From positions 4,190 to 12,694 of the forward strand of contig PMKK01000158.1 in assembly GCA_003157715.1 (NCBI GenBank): a stretch of 8,505 bases of DNA. The letters are read 5' to 3'. Below, piece by piece: positions 1 through 6,392 of the stretch. The position numbers were made by a program, and so were the translations under genes. Source of the DNA: Actinomycetota bacterium. Lineage in GTDB: Bacteria > Actinomycetota > Thermoleophilia > UBA2241. The stretch's first letter is position 1. Every line of letters begins with the position of its first letter. The notes below the pieces were generated by a model. The model was not told where the DNA came from. It saw nothing but the letters and a program-made list of their open reading frames with translations, and did not search any database.

Positions 1-848
1 GCCCAGCGTTCCCACTCGCTTTCAGACATCTTGCCGAAGCGTCGGCCGGTCAGCGCTCGCGACAGCCACAGTTTCGGCCGCCATCCCAGAGGCCGCAAGG
101 CCGGTGGTCGAATGTCGCCGGCGAAGCCCTGGAGGAACACCACAGGCAGGCCGGCAGCGAATCGTTCACGCAGGCTTCGCCGCGCCACGCCTACGAAGTC
201 GGCACTCACTTCTTCGCGACGCGGGAAGTTCACCGGGTGGCACGCGTAGTTCCACAAGACCGCCGCAGGCGTTCCTGAGCGGTCGGCGATACGCAACGCC
301 CGGACCGTCGAATCGACCGGTCCTCGGGAGTCCGGCTGCATCATGACGTCGCGATGAAGCAGAGCCCGACGATCGAGTCGCCAGCGCAGGCGACGCCGGT
401 TGATCGTCAGGGGAGCGTCGGTCTCGGCCAGGGAGAGTCGGGCTACCACAGGCCGCGCCGCCAGCAGACTCCTCACGAGCTCCACCGCTCTCGCCAGGTA
501 GAACTCTACGTAACCGGCGCTGACCTCGCCCAGGACAGGTTTGGTGGGATCGACGCTGGGAGCAAAGTGCGTGTGGCTCGCGCCGATCAGAAGATGACAG
601 TCGGACAGCCCCGCCCCGTCGAGCTCCCCGCGTACCGCGCTCTCGATCTGATCGCCAGCGTAGAGCAGGTCTGCCGAGATGATGAGCAGCGCGTGTCCTT
701 CGTGGCGCAGAAGGATCGCATTGAGCTCGAGCGGGTCGGCGACGCGGGTAAAGGCACCCTTGCGGGCGGAGAATCCCGCCAGCGCGCAGCTCTCCGGCGG
801 TGTGATCTCGATCGAACCTGCAGCGACTGTGAGCTCGCTCGCGCTCAT
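1..848 (-). CDS. Neutral/alkaline ceramidase-like hydrolase, N-terminal domain (3' end outside window)
   Basis: An open frame starts at ATG 848 and runs off the left edge without a stop, giving 282 visible residues. It fits the neutral/alkaline non-lysosomal ceramidase N-terminal family, which are metal amidohydrolases. Seen in order: an opening AGSIEITPP (10-18); GASHTHFAPS (89-98), whose paired histidines match the zinc-binding THTH region; an NRRR stretch (150-153); NYACHPVN (200-207) with a second metal-type His204; SADF (215-218); and FLQGFAGDIRP (238-248). In characterised ceramidases the segment after GD reads SPN and carries the nucleophilic serine. Here it reads GDIRPP, so that serine is replaced by arginine. 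No signal peptide is seen, so a cytoplasmic location is likely, unlike secreted ceramidases. The start codon overlaps the AAC(3)-like stop as ATGA, implying coupled translation. The family assignment is firm; ceramide as substrate is doubtful. Confidence 0.82.
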   Translation of the reverse strand, partial: MSASELTVAAGSIEITPPESCALAGFSARKGAFTRVADPLELNAILLRHEGHALLIISADLLYAGDQIESAVRGELDGAGLSDCHLLIGASHTHFAPSVDPTKPVLGEVSAGYVEFYLARAVELVRSLLAARPVVARLSLAETDAPLTINRRRLRWRLDRRALLHRDVMMQPDSRGPVDSTVRALRIADRSGTPAAVLWNYACHPVNFPRREEVSADFVGVARRSLRERFAAGLPVVFLQGFAGDIRPPALRPLGWRPKLWLSRALTGRRFGKMSESEWERW

Positions 849-1720
849 CCTCCGGGCCGCAGAGCATGCCTGGCGGCAAGCAAGAAGATACCCGCGCGAC
901 GAGGCCGCCTGAGATAGTAGGTCCACATGTCACGAACGTTGAAAAGCTTGGTGCCGCGGCACGAGGCACAATCTGGACGGTCGCAGAGTGAGACTCGCGG
1001 GTCGGCCCGTATGGCCCGCGACTCGATGGCGTAGGCGTCGGCGGCCTTGATCAGCGCGGAGTCGGCATCTCCCACCTTGCCGGCCTTCAGCGCGCCCTGC
1101 GCGCGATAGAGCGGATAGAACGCGCCAAAACCCCTCGAGCAGCCCGGGACGTCGTTTCGGGCAAACCACCTGACTTGTCCATCCTTCTCGTAGTAGGCGC
1201 CTCGCAGACCCCGCAGAAGACTCTTGTCCGCGAGGCCGAGCTGCTCGTGGGCATAGTGCACGGTGCTGAACCCCGGGCTGGCGTCCACGCAACCGATCAG
1301 CACCATCTTGCCGTTTGACTCGATGATCGCGCGCAAAGGAGCAAAACAAGTCGACTTCTCGTCGTGGGAGCGCAGCAGCGACTCCGCGTCGCGTCCGATG
1401 GCGACCATGGAGTTGGTGGGATGCGTGCTGCGAAAGGCTCCCGGCCACTTCAGCATCGTCGCCGCGAAGCCGCCGGTGATGCAGGGAGAATCGCGGTGAA
1501 AGACATTGTCGCGGTCTGAGGGTTTCCCGACTGCCGTGTGAGCGAGACCGACGATCGTGCCGCCCGGTCCGACCGCTTCGAGAAGCGCCCCCAGCAGGAT
1601 CTCTCCGCGGGAGCCGTCGACCGGGCCCAGGGCACGAAGCGCGGCTCGCGCCAGCACGACGTCACCCTCGGCAATGCCCAGTGCGCGAAGATCACCCGTT
1701 ATCTGTTCACCGGTGCGCAT
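845..1720 (-). CDS. AAC(3)-family N-acetyltransferase homologue
   Basis: This 291-residue protein has the normal length for the AAC(3)/antibiotic N-acetyltransferase family, which uses acetyl-CoA to acylate an amine. Seen: an N-terminal GDLRALGIAEGDVV segment typical of the family; the GPGGTIVGLAHT strand (51-62); HPTNSMVAIGRDAE (100-113) followed by His119, the most diagnostic block; NGKMVLIGC (136-144); and TVHYAHEQLG (153-162), equivalent to the family's catalytic-His segment. The C-terminal part carries three close cysteines, C246, C251 and C254 (CDRPDCASC), which could bind metal. A basic, hydrophobic tail (270-291) may touch membrane. It starts 10 nt after the MaoC stop with no clear Shine-Dalgarno and its stop overlaps the next start, so it is probably coupled in an operon. 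Many family members are not resistance enzymes and act on sugars or phosphonates; nothing here shows aminoglycoside activity. Confidence 0.85.
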   Translation of the reverse strand: MRTGEQITGDLRALGIAEGDVVLARAALRALGPVDGSRGEILLGALLEAVGPGGTIVGLAHTAVGKPSDRDNVFHRDSPCITGGFAATMLKWPGAFRSTHPTNSMVAIGRDAESLLRSHDEKSTCFAPLRAIIESNGKMVLIGCVDASPGFSTVHYAHEQLGLADKSLLRGLRGAYYEKDGQVRWFARNDVPGCSRGFGAFYPLYRAQGALKAGKVGDADSALIKAADAYAIESRAIRADPRVSLCDRPDCASCRGTKLFNVRDMWTYYLRRPRRAGIFLLAARHALRPGG

Positions 1721-1730
1721 GGGCTGCAGA

Positions 1731-2162
1731 CTACAGCACGCCCTTGCCCAGCACCATCAGCACCGCCTCGCCTGCGGCTACGTCCTTGCCGCCCTCGATG
1801 TAACAGCGCGTGGCGACGGTGATGATGCGCTTGTCCGGTCGCCAGGCGATGACTTCGACCTCGGCGGTCAGCGTGTCCCCCACGCGGACGGGGTTGAGAA
1901 AATCCAGCGTCTGCCTGAGATACACCGCCCCGGGACCGGGCAGCCTTGTGCCCAGCACCGCCGAGATCAGTCCCACGTTGAACTCGCCATGCACGATGCG
2001 ACTCTTGAAGCGCGTCCGGCGGGCAAAGTCCTCGTCTACGTGCAGGGGGTTGTAGTCACCCGTGAGGTCGGCCATGCGCCGAATGTCGTCTTCGCTGATC
2101 GTGCGAGATAGCCGGGCCTTCTCGCCTATGGCGAAGTCCTCGCGAGGTTGGTGCTCGATCAT
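1731..2162 (-). CDS. MaoC-like single-hotdog (R)-specific enoyl-CoA hydratase
   Basis: A 143-residue protein, the usual size for PhaJ/MaoC-type hydratases, which add water across trans-2-enoyl-CoA to give (R)-3-hydroxyacyl-CoA as homodimers. The hydratase-2 signature is complete: LTGDYNPLHVD at 33-43 contains the catalytic Asp36 and His41, and SRIVHGE at 54-60 provides the conserved HG turn. The rest (VYLRQTLDFLNPVRVGDTLTAEVEV) fits the hotdog beta-sheet. A purine-rich GGAGAGGAG lies about 10 nt upstream of ATG 2162. It sits between the cyclase-like lipoprotein gene (34 nt upstream) and the AAC(3)-like gene (10 nt downstream), suggesting that it feeds or edits an acyl-CoA used by that acyltransferase; this is inference. 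It could instead be a non-catabolic MaoC protein of cell-envelope lipid metabolism. Confidence 0.9.
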   Translation of the reverse strand: MIEHQPREDFAIGEKARLSRTISEDDIRRMADLTGDYNPLHVDEDFARRTRFKSRIVHGEFNVGLISAVLGTRLPGPGAVYLRQTLDFLNPVRVGDTLTAEVEVIAWRPDKRIITVATRCYIEGGKDVAAGEAVLMVLGKGVL

Positions 2163-2196
2163 AGAGTGGTGCTCCTCTCCGGTCGTCGCTCAGCTC

Positions 2197-3027
2197 TCAC
2201 GGCACGAACGCCACGATGTCCATCGGTGAGCCCGAGCCGTTCTCCAACTGCAGCGGCGCCAGCACCAGCGTCGCGCCCTTGGCCGGCAGCTTGTCGAGGT
2301 TGGTCATGCACTCGATGGCGATCTTGTGGGTGTTCGCCATCTCGGTGTTGGTGGCGTAGCTCGTGTCCGAGCCCGGATCGACCCCGTGCGTGTCGATCCC
2401 CACGCCGGCGATCTGGCGGGCGCTCACCAGCCACTTGGTGGTCGCGCCGGCAAAGCCGGGAAAGTGCAGGTCGCCCTTGGTGTCCTGGTTGATGAAGGCC
2501 TTCGGGTCGCTCCACTTGTCCTGCCAGCCCGTGAACATGATCACGAACGAGCCCGGCGCGATCGTGCCGTGCTTGGCCTCCCAGTCGAGCACGTCCTGCT
2601 TGGTGAGCTGGTAGTCGGCGTTAGCCGCCGACTGCGCCCGGGCGTCGATCACCACGGCCGGCACGACGCGCTGCTCGGCCGGGTAGCTCGTGATCGCCTC
2701 GGTGTTGCCCGAGACGAAGCTGTTGGGCGCATTCATGTGCGTGGCGCTGTGCTCACCGATCGTGAAGCTGCGCAGGTAGTAGCCGTCCTTCTTCATCGTG
2801 GCAACGACCTTGAAGACGACCTTGGGGTCGCCCGGCCACAGGGGGATCCGGGGGCTGATCACGTGGCTCAAGTCGACCACGTGCGAGTAACCGATCGTCT
2901 TGGCGGCGGCCGGCGCGGCCGAGCTCGACGTCGTCGAGCCCGACGAACCGCAGGCCGCGGCCAGCAGCGCGGCTGCCGACACAAACCCGGCGACCGCGAC
3001 CAGGCGGCCGGTCATGCGTGGTGTCAT
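2197..3027 (-). CDS. Cyclase/kynurenine-formamidase-fold lipoprotein with altered active-site motif
   Basis: The protein has 276 residues from ATG 3027, chosen because AAGGGGAG lies just upstream and because this start places the signal peptide at the N-terminus; an in-frame ATG at 3174 would add 49 unlikely residues. Residues 1-26 are a lipoprotein signal: MTPR, a hydrophobic stretch, then LLAAAC with Cys26 (Ala rather than Leu at -3), followed by a Ser/Ala linker to about 42. The rest matches the cyclase family (PF04199): VVDLSH (50-55), PAVVIDAR, DVLDWEAKHG, VIMFTGWQDKW, HFPGF, GVGIDTHGVDPG (208-219), NLDKLP and GSGSP near the end. The family metal/catalytic motif HxGTHxDxPxHF reads HSATHMNAPNSF (93-104): the metal-ligand Asp is Asn99 and the catalytic His is Ser103. 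A further conserved His aligns with Asn227. Glu239 is kept. It is probably anchored outside the membrane; the reaction is unknown. Confidence 0.85.
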   Translation of the reverse strand: MTPRMTGRLVAVAGFVSAAALLAAACGSSGSTTSSSAAPAAAKTIGYSHVVDLSHVISPRIPLWPGDPKVVFKVVATMKKDGYYLRSFTIGEHSATHMNAPNSFVSGNTEAITSYPAEQRVVPAVVIDARAQSAANADYQLTKQDVLDWEAKHGTIAPGSFVIMFTGWQDKWSDPKAFINQDTKGDLHFPGFAGATTKWLVSARQIAGVGIDTHGVDPGSDTSYATNTEMANTHKIAIECMTNLDKLPAKGATLVLAPLQLENGSGSPMDIVAFVP

Positions 3028-3031
3028 TTCG

Positions 3032-3039
3032 CTCCCCTT
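3032..3039 (-). promoter_or_regulatory. Ribosome binding site of the cyclase-like lipoprotein
   Basis: AAGGGGAG on the minus strand, four nt before ATG 3027. It is the strongest Shine-Dalgarno match in the window and decides the start in favour of the signal-peptide form over the in-frame ATG at 3174. Confidence 0.75.
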
Positions 3040-3100
3040 CTCACTCGGACTGACCGCTGAGACCGCGCGCGCCCGCGTCGTGCAGGCCTTCGTGTCTCGC

Positions 3101-3106
3101 ATCGTA
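3101..3106 (-). promoter_or_regulatory. Candidate -10 element (TACGAT) upstream of the lipoprotein operon
   Basis: The 115-nt gap between the sensor stop and the lipoprotein start holds TACGAT, which fits the TAnnnT -10 pattern of high-GC bacteria and would leave a 5' leader of roughly 70 nt. I see no good -35 at 16-18 nt, so the call rests on the hexamer and position alone. The gap is large enough to give the downstream four-gene cassette its own promoter. Confidence 0.25.
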
Positions 3107-3142
3107 GCTGGGCCGCGTCGCCTGAGCTTGAGCCGGTGCCCG

Positions 3143-4993
3143 CTACGCGCGCTCGACCATGGTCGTGAGCACACCGCGCACTCGTCCCAGCTCGTCCTTG
3201 TCGGCCACGCACGACACTCTATATTGCGCGGGCCCGCTTAAACCAGGCAGCACGAGTGTCAGCGTCCCGGAGTAGGACTCCCCCGCTTCGAGGACGCGCC
3301 TGATCAGGGCGGTGGCCTCGTTGTCGGCGCCCATGATCGAGGCGACCGAGCGCCCGACGACCCTTTGCGCCGTCGAGCCGACCAGGGCCGCCGCCGCCGC
3401 GTTGCACTCCCTGCAGACGAGGTTCTCATCGGCGAAGAAGACGGGGTACGGCAGCCCGTCGAGCAGCCGCGTGAGGTACGAGCGGTCCTCTCTGGTCTGC
3501 CGCTTCGACGCGGTCACGGCCTTCAGCAGGCGCGCGTTTTCGATCGCCAGGGAGACCGCCGCGCCGAGCTTGCGAGCGAAGTCGATCTCGGTCTCGGTGA
3601 ACGTCCGGGGCTCGGCGCCGTACAACAGCAGGCAGCCGCTCGCCCCCTCGTTGGCGAGCAGCGGCACGGCAAGCACGGAGCGCAGCTCGGCCCTGTGCGT
3701 GAGGCTGACGTCCAGGGCGGGCTCGTCGCTCGTGTCGGCGACGGCAAACGGCTCCTTGTGACGAGCGACACGTGTGGCAAACGGCGCTTCCGCCTCGGTC
3801 AGCAGAAGGCCCACGTCGCTGTCGGCCAGGCCGTACTGATAGCGCACCACCCAGCAGGACTGCGCCCGCAACTCGATCGTCCCGGCATCGACGGCAAGCG
3901 CCCGCACGCCCTCGTCGAGAGCACGCTGCATGCTCTCGTCGAAGCTGAGGATCGAACGCAGCAGGCCATCGACCGCGTCCAGAGCCGCGGCGAGGCGCCG
4001 ACGCTCGGCGAGATCGCCGGCCCACACGCGCAGATCCTCGGTCTGAGCATGCAGCACCGCGTCCTGGGCCTCCAGTGCCTCGGCCTGCGCCTTCAGCGCC
4101 TCGGCCTGAATGTCTACGTCGCGACGCAGCCTGGCGTTGGCGCTCAGCAGAAGGTCGCTCTCCGCCTCGACGCGCTTTCGTTGGTTGATCTCGCGAGCGT
4201 AGAGGCTGACACCGGCCGGCGTCGGATAGACCCGTGCCTCCAGCCAGTCGCCACTCTCGGGGTCACGAAACTCGGTGACCGAGGACCTGCCGAGCTGCAT
4301 GGCCTCGCGCACGGCCGACGCCACCGGCGTAGCCGCGCGGTGCGGCCAGATGTCCCCGGCTCGCCGCCCGATGAGCTCGTCGCGGGTCTTGCCGAGCAAG
4401 CGCACGGACGCTTCGTTTGCGTGGGCGAAGCGGTACTCCCAATCGAAGGCCATGAAAGCCTCGTCGATCTCGTCGAGCAGGGAGCGCATGCGGGCTTCGC
4501 GGAGCGCGCGTTGCGGCGCGCCGTCGATGTCGCCGAGGCCGCTCTCGAGCGCCGCCGGCTCGTGCCGCGCAACGCCCCTCTTGACCAGACGGACCTCGAG
4601 GCCGCCGTTGCGGCGCAGTTCCATCTCGTCGCACAGCCGGGAGATGAGAAACAGGCCGCGGCCGTGGTCGGCCAGCGGATCCGGCGGCGTCTGGGCGACG
4701 AACGCGCCGACATCGAAGCCGGACCCGTGGTCTTTGACCGCGGCCAGCAGGTCGTCGCCCTCGAAGCTCAGGCGGATCTCGATGTCGCGCCGTGAGCCGC
4801 TGTGGCGGATGGCGTTGGTGCAGGCCTCCTCGACGGCCAGCACCATGTCGTCGACGGGAGCCTGGTCGTGACACAGCAGCGTCAGGTAGTCGCGCACCCG
4901 GTCGCGGGCGCGCAGCAGGTGAGATGCCTTTGGGGCGACCAGAAAGCGCAAGCGCGGTGGCACCGTCTGCGACGCATCGTTCGTCTGCGGCAT
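3143..4993 (-). CDS. Multidomain sensor: RsbW-like ATPase - PAS - coiled coil - GAF - PAS
   Basis: A 616-residue soluble protein with no membrane segment. Residues 15-140 are a GHKL ATPase of the RsbW/anti-sigma kinase type: N-box EEACTNAIRHS (55-65), G1 box DHGSGFD (88-94) and G2 box DHGRGLFLIS (109-118). A first PAS domain spans about 168-270 (AFMAFDWEYRFAHANEASVRLLG, then DELIGRRAGDIWP). Residues 275-335 form a coiled coil with the internal repeat QAEALKAQAEALEAQ. A GAF domain covers about 335-490 (DAGTIELRA, SVLAVPLL, GCLLLYG, ETEIDFARKLGAAVSLAIENARLL). A second PAS occupies 505-612 (LLDGLPYPVFFADENLVCRECN). I find no histidine phosphoacceptor domain, PP2C phosphatase, GGDEF or receiver domain. 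AGGAG lies 4 nt before ATG 4993. Family logic suggests it phosphorylates or sequesters an anti-sigma-factor antagonist or sigma factor in response to signals read by PAS and GAF; the partner is not in the window. Confidence 0.88.
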   Translation of the reverse strand: MPQTNDASQTVPPRLRFLVAPKASHLLRARDRVRDYLTLLCHDQAPVDDMVLAVEEACTNAIRHSGSRRDIEIRLSFEGDDLLAAVKDHGSGFDVGAFVAQTPPDPLADHGRGLFLISRLCDEMELRRNGGLEVRLVKRGVARHEPAALESGLGDIDGAPQRALREARMRSLLDEIDEAFMAFDWEYRFAHANEASVRLLGKTRDELIGRRAGDIWPHRAATPVASAVREAMQLGRSSVTEFRDPESGDWLEARVYPTPAGVSLYAREINQRKRVEAESDLLLSANARLRRDVDIQAEALKAQAEALEAQDAVLHAQTEDLRVWAGDLAERRRLAAALDAVDGLLRSILSFDESMQRALDEGVRALAVDAGTIELRAQSCWVVRYQYGLADSDVGLLLTEAEAPFATRVARHKEPFAVADTSDEPALDVSLTHRAELRSVLAVPLLANEGASGCLLLYGAEPRTFTETEIDFARKLGAAVSLAIENARLLKAVTASKRQTREDRSYLTRLLDGLPYPVFFADENLVCRECNAAAAALVGSTAQRVVGRSVASIMGADNEATALIRRVLEAGESYSGTLTLVLPGLSGPAQYRVSCVADKDELGRVRGVLTTMVERA

Positions 4994-4997
4994 GCGA

Positions 4998-5002
4998 CTC
5001 CT
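4998..5002 (-). promoter_or_regulatory. Ribosome binding site of the sensor gene
   Basis: AGGAG on the minus strand, four nt before ATG 4993; supports that start. Confidence 0.65.
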
Positions 5003-5170
5003 GGCTCGGACCCGGACCTCACGTCAGTATTGCCGCCGCCGTGGCCTGTCCACACACGATAGACGGGCACCTGACGGCGCCACGCACGAGCTCCGCCGCC
5101 CGGGCGTATCATGCGGAGTGCGCCGGACTTCAGGCGACTCGTTCCTGGGTCGGCTCGTCGATCGACCGTC

Positions 5171-5176
5171 AGGTGA
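5171..5176 (+). promoter_or_regulatory. Ribosome binding site of the TPR gene
   Basis: AGGTGA seven nt before GTG 5184. It favours the GTG start over the upstream in-frame ATG at 4992, which would overlap the divergent sensor start. Confidence 0.6.
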
Positions 5177-5183
5177 TGAAGCA

Positions 5184-6392
5184 GTGACGCAACGAGATCT
5201 TTCAGAGGACGAGGCCGCCGTCCTGCACGGCATCGAGGCCCGCTACGGACCGCAGCGCGGCGACGACCTGCTGTTCACCGACGAAGGCGAAGCCGTGGTC
5301 TGGGTCCGGGACGGCGGCGGCAGCCCGCAGCGAGTGGTGAACCTCACGGCGGCTTCGGCGGGGCCTGCCGCCGGCCCGCCCGACGACTACGAAGCCCTGG
5401 CCCAGCGGGGCAACGCGCTGTCCGACGAGGCGCGCGCCGGCCAGGGCGCCGACGCCGACGCCTTGTTCACCGCTGCCTACGAGAAGTACGCCCAGGCTCA
5501 GGCCATCGAGCCCACCCGGCACGAGGCGATCTTCGGCTGGGCTACCGCGCTCTCCCGGCAGATGGTGACCAAGCAGGGCGCCGACGCCGACGCCCTGTTC
5601 GCGGCCGCCGTCGAGAAGTACGAGATGGCGCTGGCCAGCAAGCCCGACCTGCACGAGGCGCTCTTCAACTGGGCCGCCACGCTGTCCGACCACGCCAGGA
5701 CGAAGTCCGGCCGGCCGGCCGACGCGCTGCTTAAGGCGGCCTGCGAGCTGCACGAACGGGCCCTGGCGATCAAACCCGGCAAGCACGAGGAGCTTGTCGC
5801 CTTAGGTCTGGCGCTCACCCAGCGCGCCGCCGCCCGGACGGGCAAGAAGGCCGACGCGCTCTTTGCCGCCGCCTGCCGCTGCTACGAGCGGGCTCTGGCC
5901 ATAGACCCCGACAGCTGCGAAGCCCTGAACGACTGGGGCAACGCCCTTTCCCACCAGGCGAAAGCCAAGTCGGGCGGCCGAGCCGACGCGCTCTTCGAGG
6001 CTGCCTGCGAGAAGTTCAGCCAGGCCCTGGTCGTCAAGCCCGACATGCACGAGGCGCTCTTCAACTGGGCCACGACACTCTGCCATCAGGCGGTGAGCAA
6101 GCCCCGCAAGCAGGCCGACGCAGTCCTGCTGGCGGCCTGCGCGAAGTACGAGCAGGCCGTGGCCCTCAAGGCCGACAAGCGACAGACACTGCTGTTCTGG
6201 GGCAAGGCCCTGTCTCTGCACACCAAGACGAAGCCGGGCACGCAGGCCAACGCCGAGCTCAGGGCTGCCAGAGAAGCATACGAGCAGGCCTGCCGATCGG
6301 CCGGCCAAGCCCCGCGAACGACAGGCGACTCGCCCCGGGCACGCCGGCGCGGCAGTCATCGGAGCCGCCGGCTCCCGCGAGCCCGGCCTTAG
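5184..6392 (+). CDS. TPR-like repeat protein with seven 44-residue repeats
   Basis: From GTG 5184 the protein has 402 residues. Residues 1-69 form a non-repetitive acidic region (LSEDEAAVLHGIEARYG, DLLFTDEGEAVVWVRDGGG) ending in an Ala/Gly/Pro linker; I do not recognise it as a named domain. Residues 70-377 are seven consecutive 44-residue units. Each begins EAL-x-x-W/G and has helix A (NWATTLSDQA-like), a KSG/ADAL linker, helix B (AACEKYEQALAIKP-like) and ends D-x-H. Helix B and its KP ending are classic TPR; the unit is about ten residues longer than the canonical 34, the extra lying between the helices. Unit 7 is the most diverged. A basic, Arg-rich tail of about 25 residues follows, its last part encoded by the first copy of the 35-bp repeat. 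There is no signal peptide, so a cytoplasmic protein-binding scaffold is expected. It is divergent from the sensor gene and may partner it; this is inference. Confidence 0.85.
   Translation: MTQRDLSEDEAAVLHGIEARYGPQRGDDLLFTDEGEAVVWVRDGGGSPQRVVNLTAASAGPAAGPPDDYEALAQRGNALSDEARAGQGADADALFTAAYEKYAQAQAIEPTRHEAIFGWATALSRQMVTKQGADADALFAAAVEKYEMALASKPDLHEALFNWAATLSDHARTKSGRPADALLKAACELHERALAIKPGKHEELVALGLALTQRAAARTGKKADALFAAACRCYERALAIDPDSCEALNDWGNALSHQAKAKSGGRADALFEAACEKFSQALVVKPDMHEALFNWATTLCHQAVSKPRKQADAVLLAACAKYEQAVALKADKRQTLLFWGKALSLHTKTKPGTQANAELRAAREAYEQACRSAGQAPRTTGDSPRARRRGSHRSRRLPRARP
5391..6314 (+). repeat. Seven tandem degenerate 132-bp coding repeats
   Basis: Units begin at 5391, 5523, 5655, 5787, 5919, 6051 and 6183, each exactly 132 nt with no indels between them. 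DNA identity is uneven. The stretch at 5640-5680 matches 6036-6076 at 38 of 41 positions, a spacing of exactly three units, whereas neighbouring units are much less alike. This points to duplication or gene conversion in blocks. Confidence 0.85.

Larger units (their letters stand above)
4994..5183. promoter_or_regulatory. Divergent intergenic region between sensor and TPR genes
   Basis: These 190 nt separate two divergently transcribed genes and must contain promoters for both. TATCAT at 5107-5112 is a plausible plus-strand -10 for the TPR gene, but no convincing -35 is spaced correctly. A minus-strand TATCGT near 5056-5061 is a weaker candidate for the sensor gene. I see no clear operator palindrome. 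An in-frame ATG at 4992 would extend the TPR protein through this whole region, but the resulting Arg-rich, low-order residues look non-coding. Confidence 0.4.

Noticed and set aside
166..969. 267-codon minus-strand frame across the ceramidase-like gene
   Set aside because: Arg/Ser-rich and without family motifs. The frame starting at 848 carries clear ceramidase-family motifs and overlaps this one.
845..1720. Acquired aminoglycoside resistance gene
   Set aside because: Base composition matches its neighbours, it sits in a metabolic-looking operon and no mobile element is present; family membership alone does not show resistance.
2326..3060. 244-codon plus-strand frame antisense to the cyclase-like lipoprotein
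   Set aside because: Val/Gly/Arg-rich with no recognisable motif; opposite strand is firmly coding.
3365..4795. 476-codon plus-strand frame antisense to the sensor gene
   Set aside because: Composition is that of a mirror frame in GC-rich DNA. The minus strand has complete ATPase, PAS and GAF motifs.
4992..5183. Upstream extension of the TPR protein to ATG 4992
   Set aside because: Adds 64 Arg-rich residues, overlaps the divergent sensor start, and a ribosome site sits before GTG 5184.
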